Origin: Cephalotrichum gorgonifer
Lineage: Eukaryota; Ascomycota; Sordariomycetes; Microascales; Microascaceae
Reading direction: 5' to 3'
Length of the DNA stretch: 64,000 nt
NCBI GenBank assembly: GCA_900312665.1
Contig: ONZQ02000004.1
Coordinates: 1,952,693-2,016,692 of the forward strand
Made by a program: the position numbers and the translations under genes. This document shows positions 23,165 to 34,144 of this stretch, one piece after another. The number at the start of each line of letters is the position of its first letter. Position 1 is the stretch's first letter. The notes below the pieces were generated by a model. That model had not been told where the DNA came from. It did not search any database and worked only from the letters and a program-made list of their open reading frames with translations.

Positions 23165-24063
23165 AAGTAGAAGTGGAGGGTGAGGGAGATGGAAAGAGCT
23201 CGACGGCATGTGTGGTGTTAGGCTGTTTTGATGTCATTGCTATACGATATTAACATGATTTTCATAATTCATTCGCAAGTTCACGCCCTGTATGCCTCGC
23301 TGTGCATGTAGGAACCCGTTAAGACCAAGCTTGCGCACATTGTCGAAATAAGATGTTGCACCTGTGTATGTTGGCTTTCGTTGACGCGGAAGAGTATGAC
23401 TTGATGCTGCCTTGCAATAAGACCGGCCGGTATCACCTACCTCAGCCAGACAGGAAGAGCTTATGTAGAACCTGGCAAGCGCACGTCCTGAACTGGGGTT
23501 GCAGTAGATTACCACTCTGCACTTATCGGCTAGGTTCTTTATAGGCAATAGGTGCCCCCAGCCCAATAGAAAGCGGACATCAGAGCTCCTTCCTACACAG
23601 CTATTCTTAACGCCGCTGATACTGTATTTCTAGCAAAGTTGGATAAGCTGGGCGTACACTGGTATATTATGGAAAGTGAATCCACAATAATCGCCGCTAC
23701 CTGTTTCTTCTCTGCAAATCTAAACTATACATAGACAGTCGTCAGCCAAGATCATAGCTACTTGTAAAGTGCCTACCCCTAGCAGGCAAGGATGCTACCC
23801 TAACCAGCCTAGGATTTATAGGAGTATTTCTTGTTTACAGTACTTTAGCTGTGGCTCGATATACTAGTTGTGCTGTGTGTACATTAATAGGTATGAGTAT
23901 GCTAGCCTCAAGCAACACATCTTATTAGTACCCCTAGGTTATAATCTATAACCAGTTTGATTGATGTAAGCATTAGTCAGCTGTGAAGTTCGACCCTGTA
24001 ACACCCTCTCTTGTATCCATGTATTACCCCAAGCATATATCAAGAACTGCGTCAGTCTAAAGT
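23165..24063. other. Intergenic, AT-richer, possible degraded element
   Basis: About 900 bp between OXP1 and the broken kinase, clearly AT-richer than the flanks from about 23560 to 24000. A short open stretch near 23590-23730 reads like protein (TAILNAADTVFLAKLDKLG, then HWYIMESEST) but ends at a stop and matches nothing I can name. May be a decayed transposon or gene remnant; unproven. Confidence 0.35.
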
Positions 24064-25438
24064 ATGGGCTCCTCCGAGACCAGCCACGACTTCAGCATTG
24101 AGGAGGGCTGCGATGCATACCGCCCCGGGGGCTTCCATCCCGTCTACATTGGCGACATCTTTAACGACCGCTACCGCGTCCTCAACAAAATCGGATATGG
24201 CGCGTATTCGACAGTTTGGCTCGTGCAGGACGCGCACCGCGAGTGAGGCAGAATATTCTCCTCCTAGGGAAAAGAAAAAGTGGCAAAATAGCCACTAACA
24301 TTTCCAATCCATAGAAAGGGCCATGAACATGAGTATCTCGCGCTCAAAATCCTAAGTGCAGAGTGCTATTTCACCGACCATCCCGTCTTTGAGCGAGAAA
24401 TCCTCAGGCATCTCCGCGATGGGAATACCACACTGGCCGGCTACCCGTACATTTGCCATTTGCTGGACGACTTTGAGCACAAGGGCCCGAATGGCACCCA
24501 CGTCTGCCTCGTCTTCCCCCTCATAGGCGAGACGCTGAGGAGTTTCGGCGCTTGGTTCAAAGACAGTCTGGTTCCGTACTTGACGATGCGGCGGTTTACC
24601 ATTCAGCTTGTGCTCGCGCTGGACTATGCCCACGACCAGGGAGTCATCCATACCGGTATCTATATCTGCATCTTATGATGCGTTAGTAGTGTCTAACTTT
24701 TGGTGCTAATGGCGGCTGGGAGCTAGATATTTAGCCGAGCAACATATTGGTGAGGTTCCGAGACTACACACTGATAGAGCGCTATTTGCAAGAAATGAAA
24801 CCTTTGGCGCAGAACCGCGAAGAGCCGCGCTATACACCTATCGCGTCACAATCCTTGCGTGGCTACTACTTCAGCGAAGAAGATAGCACCAAACTCGACG
24901 AGTTCGACGTGGTCCTGGGCGACTGGGGCGTCGCGAGCTGGAAAACCAAACACCTTTCGGAGAACATTCAGCCTGTTGCTCTCCATGCTCCCGAAGTCCT
25001 CATAAAAGCCCCTTGGGATACCCCAACCGACTGGTAGAACCTTGGCGCCGTCGTCCTGGAGGTTTACCGCGCAATCCGCATGTTCAACGGCTATGTGGTA
25101 GGCCCAGGCGGCGCGTCCGGCCAGGCCCGTTATGAACTTCGCGAGCACCTTGCCGAGATTGTCGACTTCTTTGGGCCCTTCCCGAGGTCGCTTCTGGACA
25201 AGGGCAATCCGCAGCTTGTCCAAGACATCTTCTGCGAGGATGGGGCCGTCCGGGGCTATCCGCCTAAACTGGATCGGCCGGGTCTTGCTTCGAGGAAATG
25301 CTGCTGGGGCTGAAGGAAGAGGATCGCGAGGAGTTTGCGTCCTTCTTGCGTCATGTGATGAAGATTGATCCCGATGAGAGGCCCTCCCCTGTCGAGGTTT
25401 TGAAGCATCCGTGGCTAGATGCTTGGAGGGGGCGGTGA
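24064..25438 (+). pseudogene. SRPK-like protein kinase, inactivated
   Basis: A serine/threonine kinase of the SR-protein kinase-like fungal group, broken in three places. Exons 24064-24242 and 24315-24655 are clean: the glycine loop IGYGAYSTVW and ALKIL lysine strand are present, and exon 2 ends in DQGVIHT. The next exon starts at 24727 and runs straight into a TAG at 24732-24734, just after the catalytic-loop Asp (HTDI-stop-PSNIL). A second TAG at 25035-25037 replaces a Trp codon before NLGAVVLEVYRA. A one-base loss near 25289 then shifts frame; the C-terminal lobe resumes as EEMLLGLKEEDREEF and ends KHPWLDAWRGR. DFG is DWG (LGDWGVASW), as in some relatives. Outside the lesions the sequence is well preserved, so inactivation looks recent. 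Confidence 0.85.
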
Positions 25439-26247
25439 GGACGAGGGTGCTTGCTTGCCTTGAGCTTGTGGAGAAGTGTACGGGAAAGCTACTATTGTCC
25501 AGGAGCAAGGTCGGACCCAGAACCAAGGGTGTGTGACGATGACTGATATAGTTGGCTGCCAGTTGCCGATTTCCGAGGTGCCTCTAACCCGGCCGAAGCT
25601 TGCTTGAGAAAGAGATGTGGTAGGATAAGTATGACATTGCGAAGTAGCTATCTCATGTGCCGCGCTGGGAAGCCCCCATGGGGAGACCGATGCAGCTCAT
25701 ACTAACGGGGCTGTCAGCCACTGTGATACGAATCCGGAACCCGGTTTCTTTGCTATTTCCTTGGTAATGTCGACGACCATGGGACGTTTGCAGCAAATAC
25801 CAAATAATACTAGCCCGGCTGACCCAAGCATGGACGCCTTACTTGGACTTGTATTAATATAGAACCAACCAATCCCAGAGCCATAAGACTTTAGTTCCTT
25901 AAAGGTGTTTGTGATTGGCTTGAATGATGAGGGGAAGTGGTATTCTGAATATGCCCAGTATTTCAAGTGCCGCCATTCCATTTCCCCGCCTCCGGAACGC
26001 GGCCCGGTCACAGGCGGTGGGGGGAGTGCTGGCATCTATTCATCTTGATGAAGGGATTTACTACATACCCCACCACCAGCCAGATTGATACATATATATA
26101 AATGGCAATGTTAGCTGGCGAGATCAAGGACACTCAAGACAAGACTCCGATTTCGTACTGTTTAAACTCCAAATAAAACAAACATTCTTATTCCTTCACA
26201 CTCCTTTCTTCACAATCACCAGCTCAGCAACATCTCTTCCTTCGAAA
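25439..26247. other. Intergenic, promoter of the GH3 gene
   Basis: About 0.8 kb. No gene seen; a 112-codon open frame on the minus strand (25697-26035) has no recognisable domain. The right end contains a strong TATA box and a C/A-rich leader before the GH3 ATG. Confidence 0.5.
26093..26102 (+). promoter_or_regulatory. TATA box of the GH3 gene
   Basis: TATATATAAA, about 150 bp upstream of the ATG at 26248, followed by an A/C/T-rich leader typical of strongly inducible fungal genes. Position and sequence are seen; promoter use is inferred. Confidence 0.55.
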
Positions 26248-29040
26248 ATGTCTTCCAACGTCCTCAACCCGACTGCTACCGCTGACGAAGTCCTGGAACA
26301 ACTCACAATCGACGAGAAGATTGCCCTATGCAGTGCCCAGGACTGGTGGCGCACCGTCCCTATCCGCCGAGGGGACTCGCTCCTCCTACCACACATCAAG
26401 GTTCGAACATCCCCCGCAGTGGATTTAACGCATACCCACATCCCGTTCCGTTGACAGGCGAATCCTAGATGACCGATGGGCCAAACGGCGCTCGAGGCGA
26501 GAGTTTCGTGAGCGGGATAAGGGCGGCATGCTTCCCCTGCATCGAAAACATCGCCGCCACCTTCGACCGGGACGTGGCCTACCAGCTCGGCAAGGAGGTC
26601 GCGCTCGAGGCGAGGAGCAAGTCTGCCGACGTCTCTCTCGCCCCCACAGTCTGTCCTGTTAGAAGTCCTTTAGGTTTGTTCCTTCCACCTTTTTGGAATC
26701 TTTCATAATCTTTAAGTCAAAACTCTAACGAGGGGACGATCAAAGGCGGCCGCAACCACGAAACGTATGGAGAGGATCCGCATGTGCTTGGGATCATGGG
26801 GTCGGCTTATGTCAACGGTGAGCAAGGATCCTCATCATATCACTAAGAAGCCTCTTTCTTTCTACGTGGTAGCTCACAACAAGGGGATGGGGGAGACAGG
26901 CTGCCAGTCCGTCGGAGTCGCCGCGACGCCCAAACATTTCGTCGCCAATGAGGTTGAGCAGCGCCGACGGTTCGTCTCGGCAGAGATCGACGAGAGGACC
27001 CTGCGCGAGATTTACCTGTATCCCTTCCAGCTCATCCTAAAACACTCGGACCCCTGGTGCCTGATGACTAGCTACAACAAGGTGAACGGGACATACACAT
27101 CCGAGACCCCGCGACTCATCCAGAGTATCCTGCGCGAGGAATGGGGCTTCAAGGGCCTGGTCATGTCCGACTGGGTCGGCACCTACTCGACCGTGGAAGC
27201 CATGAACGCGGGCCTAGACATCGAGATGCCCGCCCCGTCGGTCTACCGGGGTGAGCGTCTCCTCCGGGCCGTAGAGGACGGCACCGTGAGCGTCGAGGTT
27301 CTGAACGAGAGGGCCAAGAAGGTGATAGAGCTGGTGCAAAGATCCAACAGGATGGCGGATCCCGACGACAAACCGGAGGAATATCGCGTCTGCCCTGAGC
27401 GCGATGAGTTCATTGCTCGCGCCTCCGCAGACGGCATCGTCCTCTTGAAGAACGAAAACGGCGTGCTACCTTTGAAAAGGGCAGCCAAGGTTGTCGTTAT
27501 TGGCCAGCATGCGGCTTCTCCGCCGATCGGGGGTGGGGGGAGCGCCCAGGTTACTACCGAGCATGTCGTCACTCCAATCCAGGCTCTCAAAGCCGCGGGG
27601 GTCGACTTTACCTACGAGCCAGGCGTACCTATCTATGGCGCCGTTCCCCTCCCAGATCCAGAGATCGTGTCGCCCACCGGGTGTTCCGAGCGCGAGGCCA
27701 AGCCTGTGCGCATTGAATGGTTCAACGGCTCCAAGATCGGCGAGAACCCCGTCAAGGGCGAGATGAGCCCAAAGCCCGAGTACATGATCAAGGAGAAGTG
27801 GCCCACCTACCTGGACAGGGATTTCTGCGCGCGCATAACATTCGACCTGACCCCGAAGACGTCGGGAAACCATACGTTCGCCGTCGTCACCACCGGCACG
27901 GCCACGCTCTACATCGACGGCAAGGAGGTCTACCACCGCCCGCAAGAGCCCGTCCTCCAGCGCGAATCCTTCTACTTCTTCCGGACGAAGCTCGAGAAGC
28001 TCGTCACGTACGAGATGGAGGCCCACAGGCGCTACAGCATCACTCTCGAGTCGTGGGCGACGCCGCCGGACATCGCGCGAGGCAGCATCGGCGGTGAGGT
28101 GGTGCAGGGCTCGGCCGTCGGGTTCCTCGAGTACGTCGACGTCCAGGGGAACATCCGGGCCGCGGCCCGCGCGGCCGAGGCGTCCGACGTGGCCGTCGTC
28201 TTCACGGGCACCACCCCCGAGTTCGAGAGCGAGGGATTCGACAGGACGACCATGGACCTGCGGCCCGCGGAGTACGACCTCGTGGAGGCCGTCGCCGCGG
28301 CGAACCCCAACACGGTTGTCGTCAACATTTCGGGCTCGCCGGTCACGCTGGACCGCGTGCACGACCAAGTTGCCGGCCTCGTGCAGGCCTGGTTCGCGGG
28401 CCAGGAGGTCGGCACGTCCGTCGCGCGGATCCTGACGGGAGAGGTCAACCCCTCGGGGCGCCTCCCGATAAGCTGGCCGCGGCGGATCGAGGATAACCCC
28501 GCCCACGGGAACTGGCCGGGCGAGAACGACGTCGTCCACTACAAGGAGGGCATCTTCGTGGGCTACCGCCACTACGACAAGCCGGGCAGGCCCAGCCCCC
28601 TCTTCCCGTTCGGCTTCGGGCTGTCTTACACCACCTTCGGCAACGTCGAGCTCTCCGTCCTCGGGCCCGCGGTCCTCGGCGAGGAGAAGAACCTGCGGGT
28701 CTTGTGCACCGTCGCCAACACCGGCGCGGTGGCCGGGAAAGTCGTGGTGCAGTTCTACGTGAGGCGGCTATCGGTCCAAGAGGGCGGCTCGAGCGACTCT
28801 GCTTTCGTTAGGGTGGCGAAGGAGCTCAAGTCTTTCAGGAAGCAGCTGATCCAGCCGCTATCCTCTGCTGATATCGAGGTGGAGCTGGACAGGCACGCCG
28901 TTAGCGTGTACGACGCGGACGTGTCTGCCTGGCGGGTGGAAGAGGGGACGTACGAGGTGCTTGCTGCCTTCTCTGCGGAGGATATCGTTGCGAGAGCCAA
29001 GTTCCAGGTCAACGAAGGTTTTGTCTGGACAGGATTGTGA
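26248..29040 (+). CDS. Beta-glucosidase, GH3 with PA14 domain, intracellular
   Basis: Hydrolyses terminal beta-D-glucosyl residues of cellobiose and related oligosaccharides. Four exons: 26248-26400, 26469-26673, 26746-26817 and 26900-29040 (856 residues). No signal peptide is seen, so it should act inside the cell. Family order is complete: MTDGPNGARG, then GRNHETYGEDPHVLG, GCQSVGVAATPKHFVANE, and the nucleophile Asp about residue 234 in GLVMSDWVGTYS. The (alpha/beta)6 domain carries the insert of a PA14 carbohydrate-binding domain (about 390-530, with TATLYIDGKEVYH). EFESEGFDRTTMDL holds the likely acid/base Glu. A fibronectin-III-like C-terminus follows GFGLSYTTF. The last intron could end at 26879, but the acceptor at 26899 restores the family sequence VNGCQSVGV. 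Confidence 0.93.
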
Positions 29041-29526
29041 TTTTAGTAGGCGGGCTGTTTTTAGCTACATCTGTAGACAGGATGGAAGTTAAATCGTCTT
29101 CTGACACTAGCACTATGGGAAAGGCACGTGGGCAAGGGATATGTCATCCAATACACATGCACGGGCGTCATTCTTCTAACTCATACATACATCGACTTGT
29201 CTTCATCCCAGCTTCAGGTCTCCTGTTACTGGGCGAAGAGAGTTTCAGCAGGGCATAAGCTTTGCCAGGTCTTTCAAACGCTAGTTCAAAGAAAGTCTCG
29301 TAAAATAGGTTTTCATAAACCGTAATACTGGTCACACGACAATATCAGTTCGGTGGAGCAAATAAGGCGGATGTAAAAGAGCTTCGCCCTCTTGATATTG
29401 GTCTTGGTTCTTTTCTCAAGCAAGCTTGACAAAAAAACATCAAGCCATCTTTCAAAATAGTTCCTTCAAGCCTGTTACTTAGATCGCCATCCCTCCTTTT
29501 TCCTCACGCACCAAGCCAAGGCCGAC
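29041..29526. other. Intergenic, no gene seen
   Basis: About 490 bp between the GH3 stop and the His-rich gene. Nothing recognised; probably the GH3 3' UTR and the next promoter. Confidence 0.5.
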
Positions 29527-30932
29527 GTGCAGGCAGTCCTGGTTCTTGCAAGAGTCATGGATGATTCTGCAAATGCAGCTCTTTTTCACCTTCTTTTCGA
29601 GGAAGAATTCAGCACCCGCCGTAACGACACCACTCATTGGAAAAGAAACACCAAAAGAGCTCCCCAAGGTCTGAAGAAGTCAAATTCAAGCTCACCAGTT
29701 TGCTATCAGGCCCATGCCTACGCCTATAGCCACAGCCATGGCTACAGCCATGACTACAACTACAACCATAACCATAAACATAACGATAACCACGACCACA
29801 ACCACGACCACGATCACGACCACGACCATGACAACAACCACGAGTACGACAGGGATAGGATCCTCTCCTCCCATACCCATGATCGAAACAACTTCGCCGA
29901 GACCCCACCCGCCAATGCTGATGGAGGCCATGGTAAGGCGGGAGCCCTCTCAACCCCATCGTCAGCAGCGACAAGCCACCCCATCAAAGTTGCCTCGCTT
30001 CCCTTTGTCCGCCCTTCGAGCGGCGTGTTCTACTTGCATGACGAGTTGTACATGATTCGCCATAACCATCTATCAGTCCAGGGTTCAGATACTAGTACCA
30101 GGGCGATGCCGGTGCTCATCTATCGAGCTATGAAGTGCGGCGTGAACACACTTCGTGCCCGCCAAAAGGCGAAACGCTCATATACCGACGAAACCGGAAA
30201 TACCATGCTTTCTTCCTCCCCCGTCAACGCCATCGGACCGGGGGAGATAGAACGGCCGATGGGAAAGCGCCACGACTGGACCCAAGACTGGGATTTCATC
30301 TTCTCCTTGAGAAACTCTTCCATGGTTGATGATGAGCAATGGGTAGCTGATGCATGCCTATACTTCAATGGTCTGTCGATAAAAGGCGGCGATTCCATCC
30401 CCTGGAACGACCGTTCTAGGACCCAGAGAATCGACGACGCTGGTCTCCGGCTGCCCTCCAAATACGAGTGCAAGGGGCTCAAGGCGGAGTGGCTCAAGTT
30501 CACCTGGAAGGTATGTGAGCGGTCGGATCCCCCGCGGTGGGGCGGCAGTTTTACCATATACTTCCAGGAAGATGGGCGCTTGGCGAAGGACGAGAAAAGC
30601 CCGTCCGGCGGTTTCTTTAAGAGTCACGACAATCCCTGGGCCTTCCTCAAACCAACACATATCACCCAGTGAGTTCTCGCCAATGTCTTTGGATTCGTGG
30701 CTACAGAACGCCCCATTCTGTGATGTTTATATTTGCTAAACTGCTACATACATGTAGGGCCGAGATGGACCATCGAACCGGTACCGGGAGGTTTAAGAAG
30801 GTGATGTGGTATCATCGGACGCTTGGCTACGGGAATGACGTCCTTAACCACCCTGTAGAGGCTTGGAATGAGAGACGACACCCTGAGGAATTCGCGGGAT
30901 TCGCCAGCCTATTCTTCCCTCATAATACATGA
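29527..30932 (+). CDS. Hypothetical protein with His/Asp-rich repeat
   Basis: Not recognised. Exon 1 29527-30668 and exon 2 30758-30932 join in frame (GTGAGT donor, TGTAG acceptor) to give 438 residues, which supports a real gene. Residues about 62-112 are a low-complexity run of His, Asp, Asn and Tyr (AYAYSHSHGYSHDYNYNH, then HDHDHDHDHD), able in principle to bind divalent metals. The rest is more complex: VRPSSGVFYLHDELYMIRHNH, QDWDFIFSLRNSSMVDDEQW and WGGSFTIYFQEDGRL, without a family I can name. No signal peptide or TM segment is seen. The start is uncertain because the N-terminus before the repeat is not conserved-looking. It sits between a beta-glucosidase and a sugar transporter. Confidence 0.6.
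29757..29842 (+). repeat. CAC/GAC hexamer tandem repeat (codes for His-Asp)
   Basis: Imperfect tandem CACGAC/CATAAC-type units inside the hypothetical gene, coding alternating His-Asp and His-Asn. All three plus-strand frames and the reverse strand stay open across it, which creates spurious open frames. Such hexamer arrays are prone to length change. Confidence 0.85.
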
Positions 30933-31314
30933 AGTACTGAGGATTGAGATCGAGTTACGACTTAATAAATGACTTTGGCCCTCGAGTCGATGGATTACAC
31001 CTGGTGATTCTCTGCAGTTCGCATTCGAAAAGCTGTGCCGCATAACTCGACAGATTATTTCTATAATTCTCTCAACTTAGTATGTACTTATAATGATGAT
31101 AGAGTGAAGGAAAGGTAGGACCTCATGGGTGAACTCACGACGTACTTCCTAATGCTACGGTATTCCATAATAGTAGCCGTTACATTCAGGGACATTCAGT
31201 CAGGCAGAGAGGCTCGTGCGTATTGTCTTAGACGATTTGATTGGATTCTTCTCCTTGCGTAATTAACTCCCTCGAAGATAAAATTTCGCTAATGCCTTCC
31301 GCTTGCTCAGATAA
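30933..31314. other. Intergenic, convergent 3' ends
   Basis: About 380 bp between the stops of the His-rich gene and the sugar transporter. No gene or structured element seen. Confidence 0.55.
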
Positions 31315-33276
31315 CTAATCCCGCCCAGTAGGATTCTGGCCCGCATACTCATGCTGCTCGGCACTCGACATGACCTTTTCCTGGGCCTGGAACCTTGCGG
31401 CTCCTGCCGCAGAGTCCTCGCCATCAAACAAGACGGCAATCTCCTCCAAGGTCGGACCTCGAGTCTCGACGAAGAAGAAGTAGATGACCAAACACTCAAT
31501 AACCAACCTGCCAGAAGAAGAACGCCAGTTAGTTTCTCTCACGCTTTTATAAGATGGGTGGGACAGGGTTATTGGGTTGGGTTGGGTTGGGTTTAGAGGT
31601 CGACTGTCGACTTACACCGCGATGTACACAAAGTAGAAGCGCCACTCGAGCTCCTCGAGCCCAAGCGGGTTCACCCACTGGTTGAACACGCCGCTCAACG
31701 CCGTGAAGCAGAAGCACAGGGTGAGGCCCTTGGCGCGGATGTTGTAGGGCAGGATCTCGACCGTGTACGAGACCGTCAGCCCGGGCCACGCGGCTCCAGC
31801 GGCCCCGTAGAATAGGAATATCATGGCCACCACGGCGATGCCGGCGGACGCGGATTCGGTCTTGGCGTACACGGCGCTGCATGCGGTCCAGACGGAGAAC
31901 GTGATCAGCATGCCCACCCCGGCTATGAGGAAGAGTATCCTGCGCCCAACGCGGTCGACGAGGAAGGCGGCGAAGAGGGAGACGAGGAAGCACCAGATAG
32001 TAAGGCCCCCGTTGATATAAGCTTGCGTTGTAGAACTAAGGGGGGAGAGGGGGTAAACAAGTCAGCTAGGGTGTAGTGAGGTAAAGGGGCGTGATGTGTA
32101 TGCGCATGAATGGCATGACTTACTCAGTAATTCCGATAGTACGAAGGATAGCGGCAAGCTGGACCCGAAAGTGTTGTATTAGCATTGCACGTCATAGGAG
32201 GAGGATAGATTTGGCTTCGAACTTACGTAGTAGGAGACGAGACCGTTACCGCTGCACTGTGAGAATATAGCCGTGGCTATAATCAGGGCGCACCTCTTCC
32301 GGTTCCCCTTGGTACGCCACAGCTCCGCCCACCCAGTCCCAGACAGCTCGCGCTCCATCTGGAGCGTGTTGACAATCTCGGCATACTCCCACCTGACAAA
32401 ATCATCGTCATCGCCATTTCCGTGATACTTGACGAGTATCTGTCGCGCCTCCTCCTCCCTCGACTTGCTAATCAGCCACCTCGGGCTCTCGGGCAAGAAC
32501 CAGATGGTGATGAGCTGGATCCCGGGCATGAGGCACTGCAGGCCGGTCGGCAGCCTCCACTGGATATCCCCCGCCAGCTTCAGCGTGCCGAAGCACGTCC
32601 ACGCGGCGACGATGGCCCCCAGGTACCACAGCGTGTTGTAGATGGTCGTGACCCTCCCTCGGTGGCGCGGGTGCGCGACCTCGGTGATCAGAAGCGGGCA
32701 GGTCCCGTTGGAGATGTTCGATCCGAGCCCCATTATGAAGCGACCCGCGAGGTACATGGCGTCTCTGCGGGGTCCGTCGCCCTGTCGCGGGAAGCACTGG
32801 AGGAGGGAGCCGAAGATGACAAAGGCGCACCCGATGGCGGTTCCCTTCTTGCGGCCGAGGCCGTCGGCTATGTATGGGGCGAAGAGGAGGACGAAAAGAC
32901 CACCGAAGCCCGGGATGGCGCCGAAGATGCCCAGACGGCTGCCGGTCGGCTCGTCGAAGTCTATCACGCACGCACGCACACCAAGCTGTCAGTTAGGCAA
33001 TTACATACATCTCTGTGTGTGGTGTGTTTTATTTTTCCCTCTTCCGCTGGCATGGATGATGATGGCCTTACATGTCTGCCAAGTATTCATCGTCTGCAGC
33101 CCATTGAGGAGACTGCCGTCATAGCCAAGGGTTGTTGAGCCGAGGAACAGGAATACCATCATGCCGTATAGGTTGCGCAGTCCGGTCTGTTGCCACCAGG
33201 GGAGGGTAGATCCCTTGGGGGTCGAGTACTCGTCGGGAGCCTCGACAATGTCGAGCCGTTCCTCTTTCGAGTCCAT
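31315..33276 (-). CDS. MFS sugar transporter (hexose/lactose permease type)
   Basis: Proton-coupled sugar importer in the plasma membrane, 528 residues. Five exons: 33276-33072, 32960-32227, 32158-32124, 32035-31616 and 31507-31315. Twelve-TM sugar-porter signatures are in place: GYDGSLLNGLQ in TM1, DGLGRKKG in loop 2-3, AGRFIMGLGSN in TM4, PESPRWL before the central loop, DRVGRR in loop 8-9, and the terminal FFFVETRGPTLEEIA. A 35-nt micro-exon (LAAILRTIGIT) is needed to restore the frame. The closest named groups are the fungal lactose-permease/hexose-transporter clade; substrate is not determined. The intron at 31508-31615 contains a (GGGTT)n run. It is divergent from the Zn2Cys6 gene and lies between GH3 and GH35 genes. 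Confidence 0.9.
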
Positions 33277-34144
33277 CCTTGCGGTTGATGTAGCAGGTGT
33301 CTTGTTTTAGCTGGGCGGCGAATAGGTCGTTATCATGTGGATGCCAACGACGATCAGAAAAGACAGAAAGTCGAGGGCGACACTTCCCTTATATCGACGA
33401 CTCCGAGGGTTTGTGCACGGGAGTCGTCAGTGTGCCTTGCCACCCTTGAAGATGCGGAACCTGGGGAAAGGATTGCCGCGAGTCCAATATTCCTTCCAAT
33501 ACCAGTGCACATATCAATATCGGAATACTGCACTAGCACGATCCAATCACTCATCGCATGTCATTGGCGCGCAACTACTCAGCTCATAGACTAACTTCCT
33601 ACCCCGTGGGGAGAAAACCGAGTCGGCGATGATCGGCAAAAAAAAATAAGCATGAGGGGAAGTAGTAACTGCTTGGATACACGTATTTCTCCAGTTACTT
33701 GGATACACTAGAGACGGTGGCTCAGGGGCGGAAGCTTCTTAGCACGCGTGGCACACATTCGTGTAAGTTGACGGCGCCGAAGACAGAGGGGAGATGGGTG
33801 CGTAACTAGCCCTATCCGTACTAGTTCACCACACTACCGTGGCCGCTATCCTTAGTCCAACCTAAACCAACCTAGTTGGTTCGCCCGGAACACGCTATTT
33901 GAAGAGTTAAGCCGGGGATAAGTCCGGTGTTTATGCGAAATGGGGCGGACCCATGACCATGACTAACTACACTAGGCCGCTTGTAGTTTAGTACTCGGAT
34001 CCGACATCCGATGTTTCTCCTCGGATCTAATAACACCCATCTGTTCCGCCCCCTTCCCTCGTTCTTCACTCTATTGCATTGCCAGCGACATTAACATTGA
34101 CGTTGACATCCAAACGTGACGATACATATGTGTCTGACCTGTCC
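33277..34144. promoter_or_regulatory. Divergent promoter, sugar transporter / Zn2Cys6 regulator
   Basis: About 870 bp between two divergent starts. No gene of its own is supported. It contains CGG-type triplet pairs that zinc-cluster proteins can bind: CGGATCCG near 33996, and CGG with 8-nt spacing to CCG at 33913-33926. These short matches can occur by chance. Confidence 0.4.

Noticed and set aside
27466..28572. 368-codon minus-strand frame inside the GH3 gene
   Set aside because: Antisense shadow caused by high GC at third positions; no family pattern.
29714..30055. Thr-rich and Val-rich frames over the hexamer repeat
   Set aside because: Other-frame readings of the CACGAC repeat; only the His/Asp frame continues through a spliced second exon.
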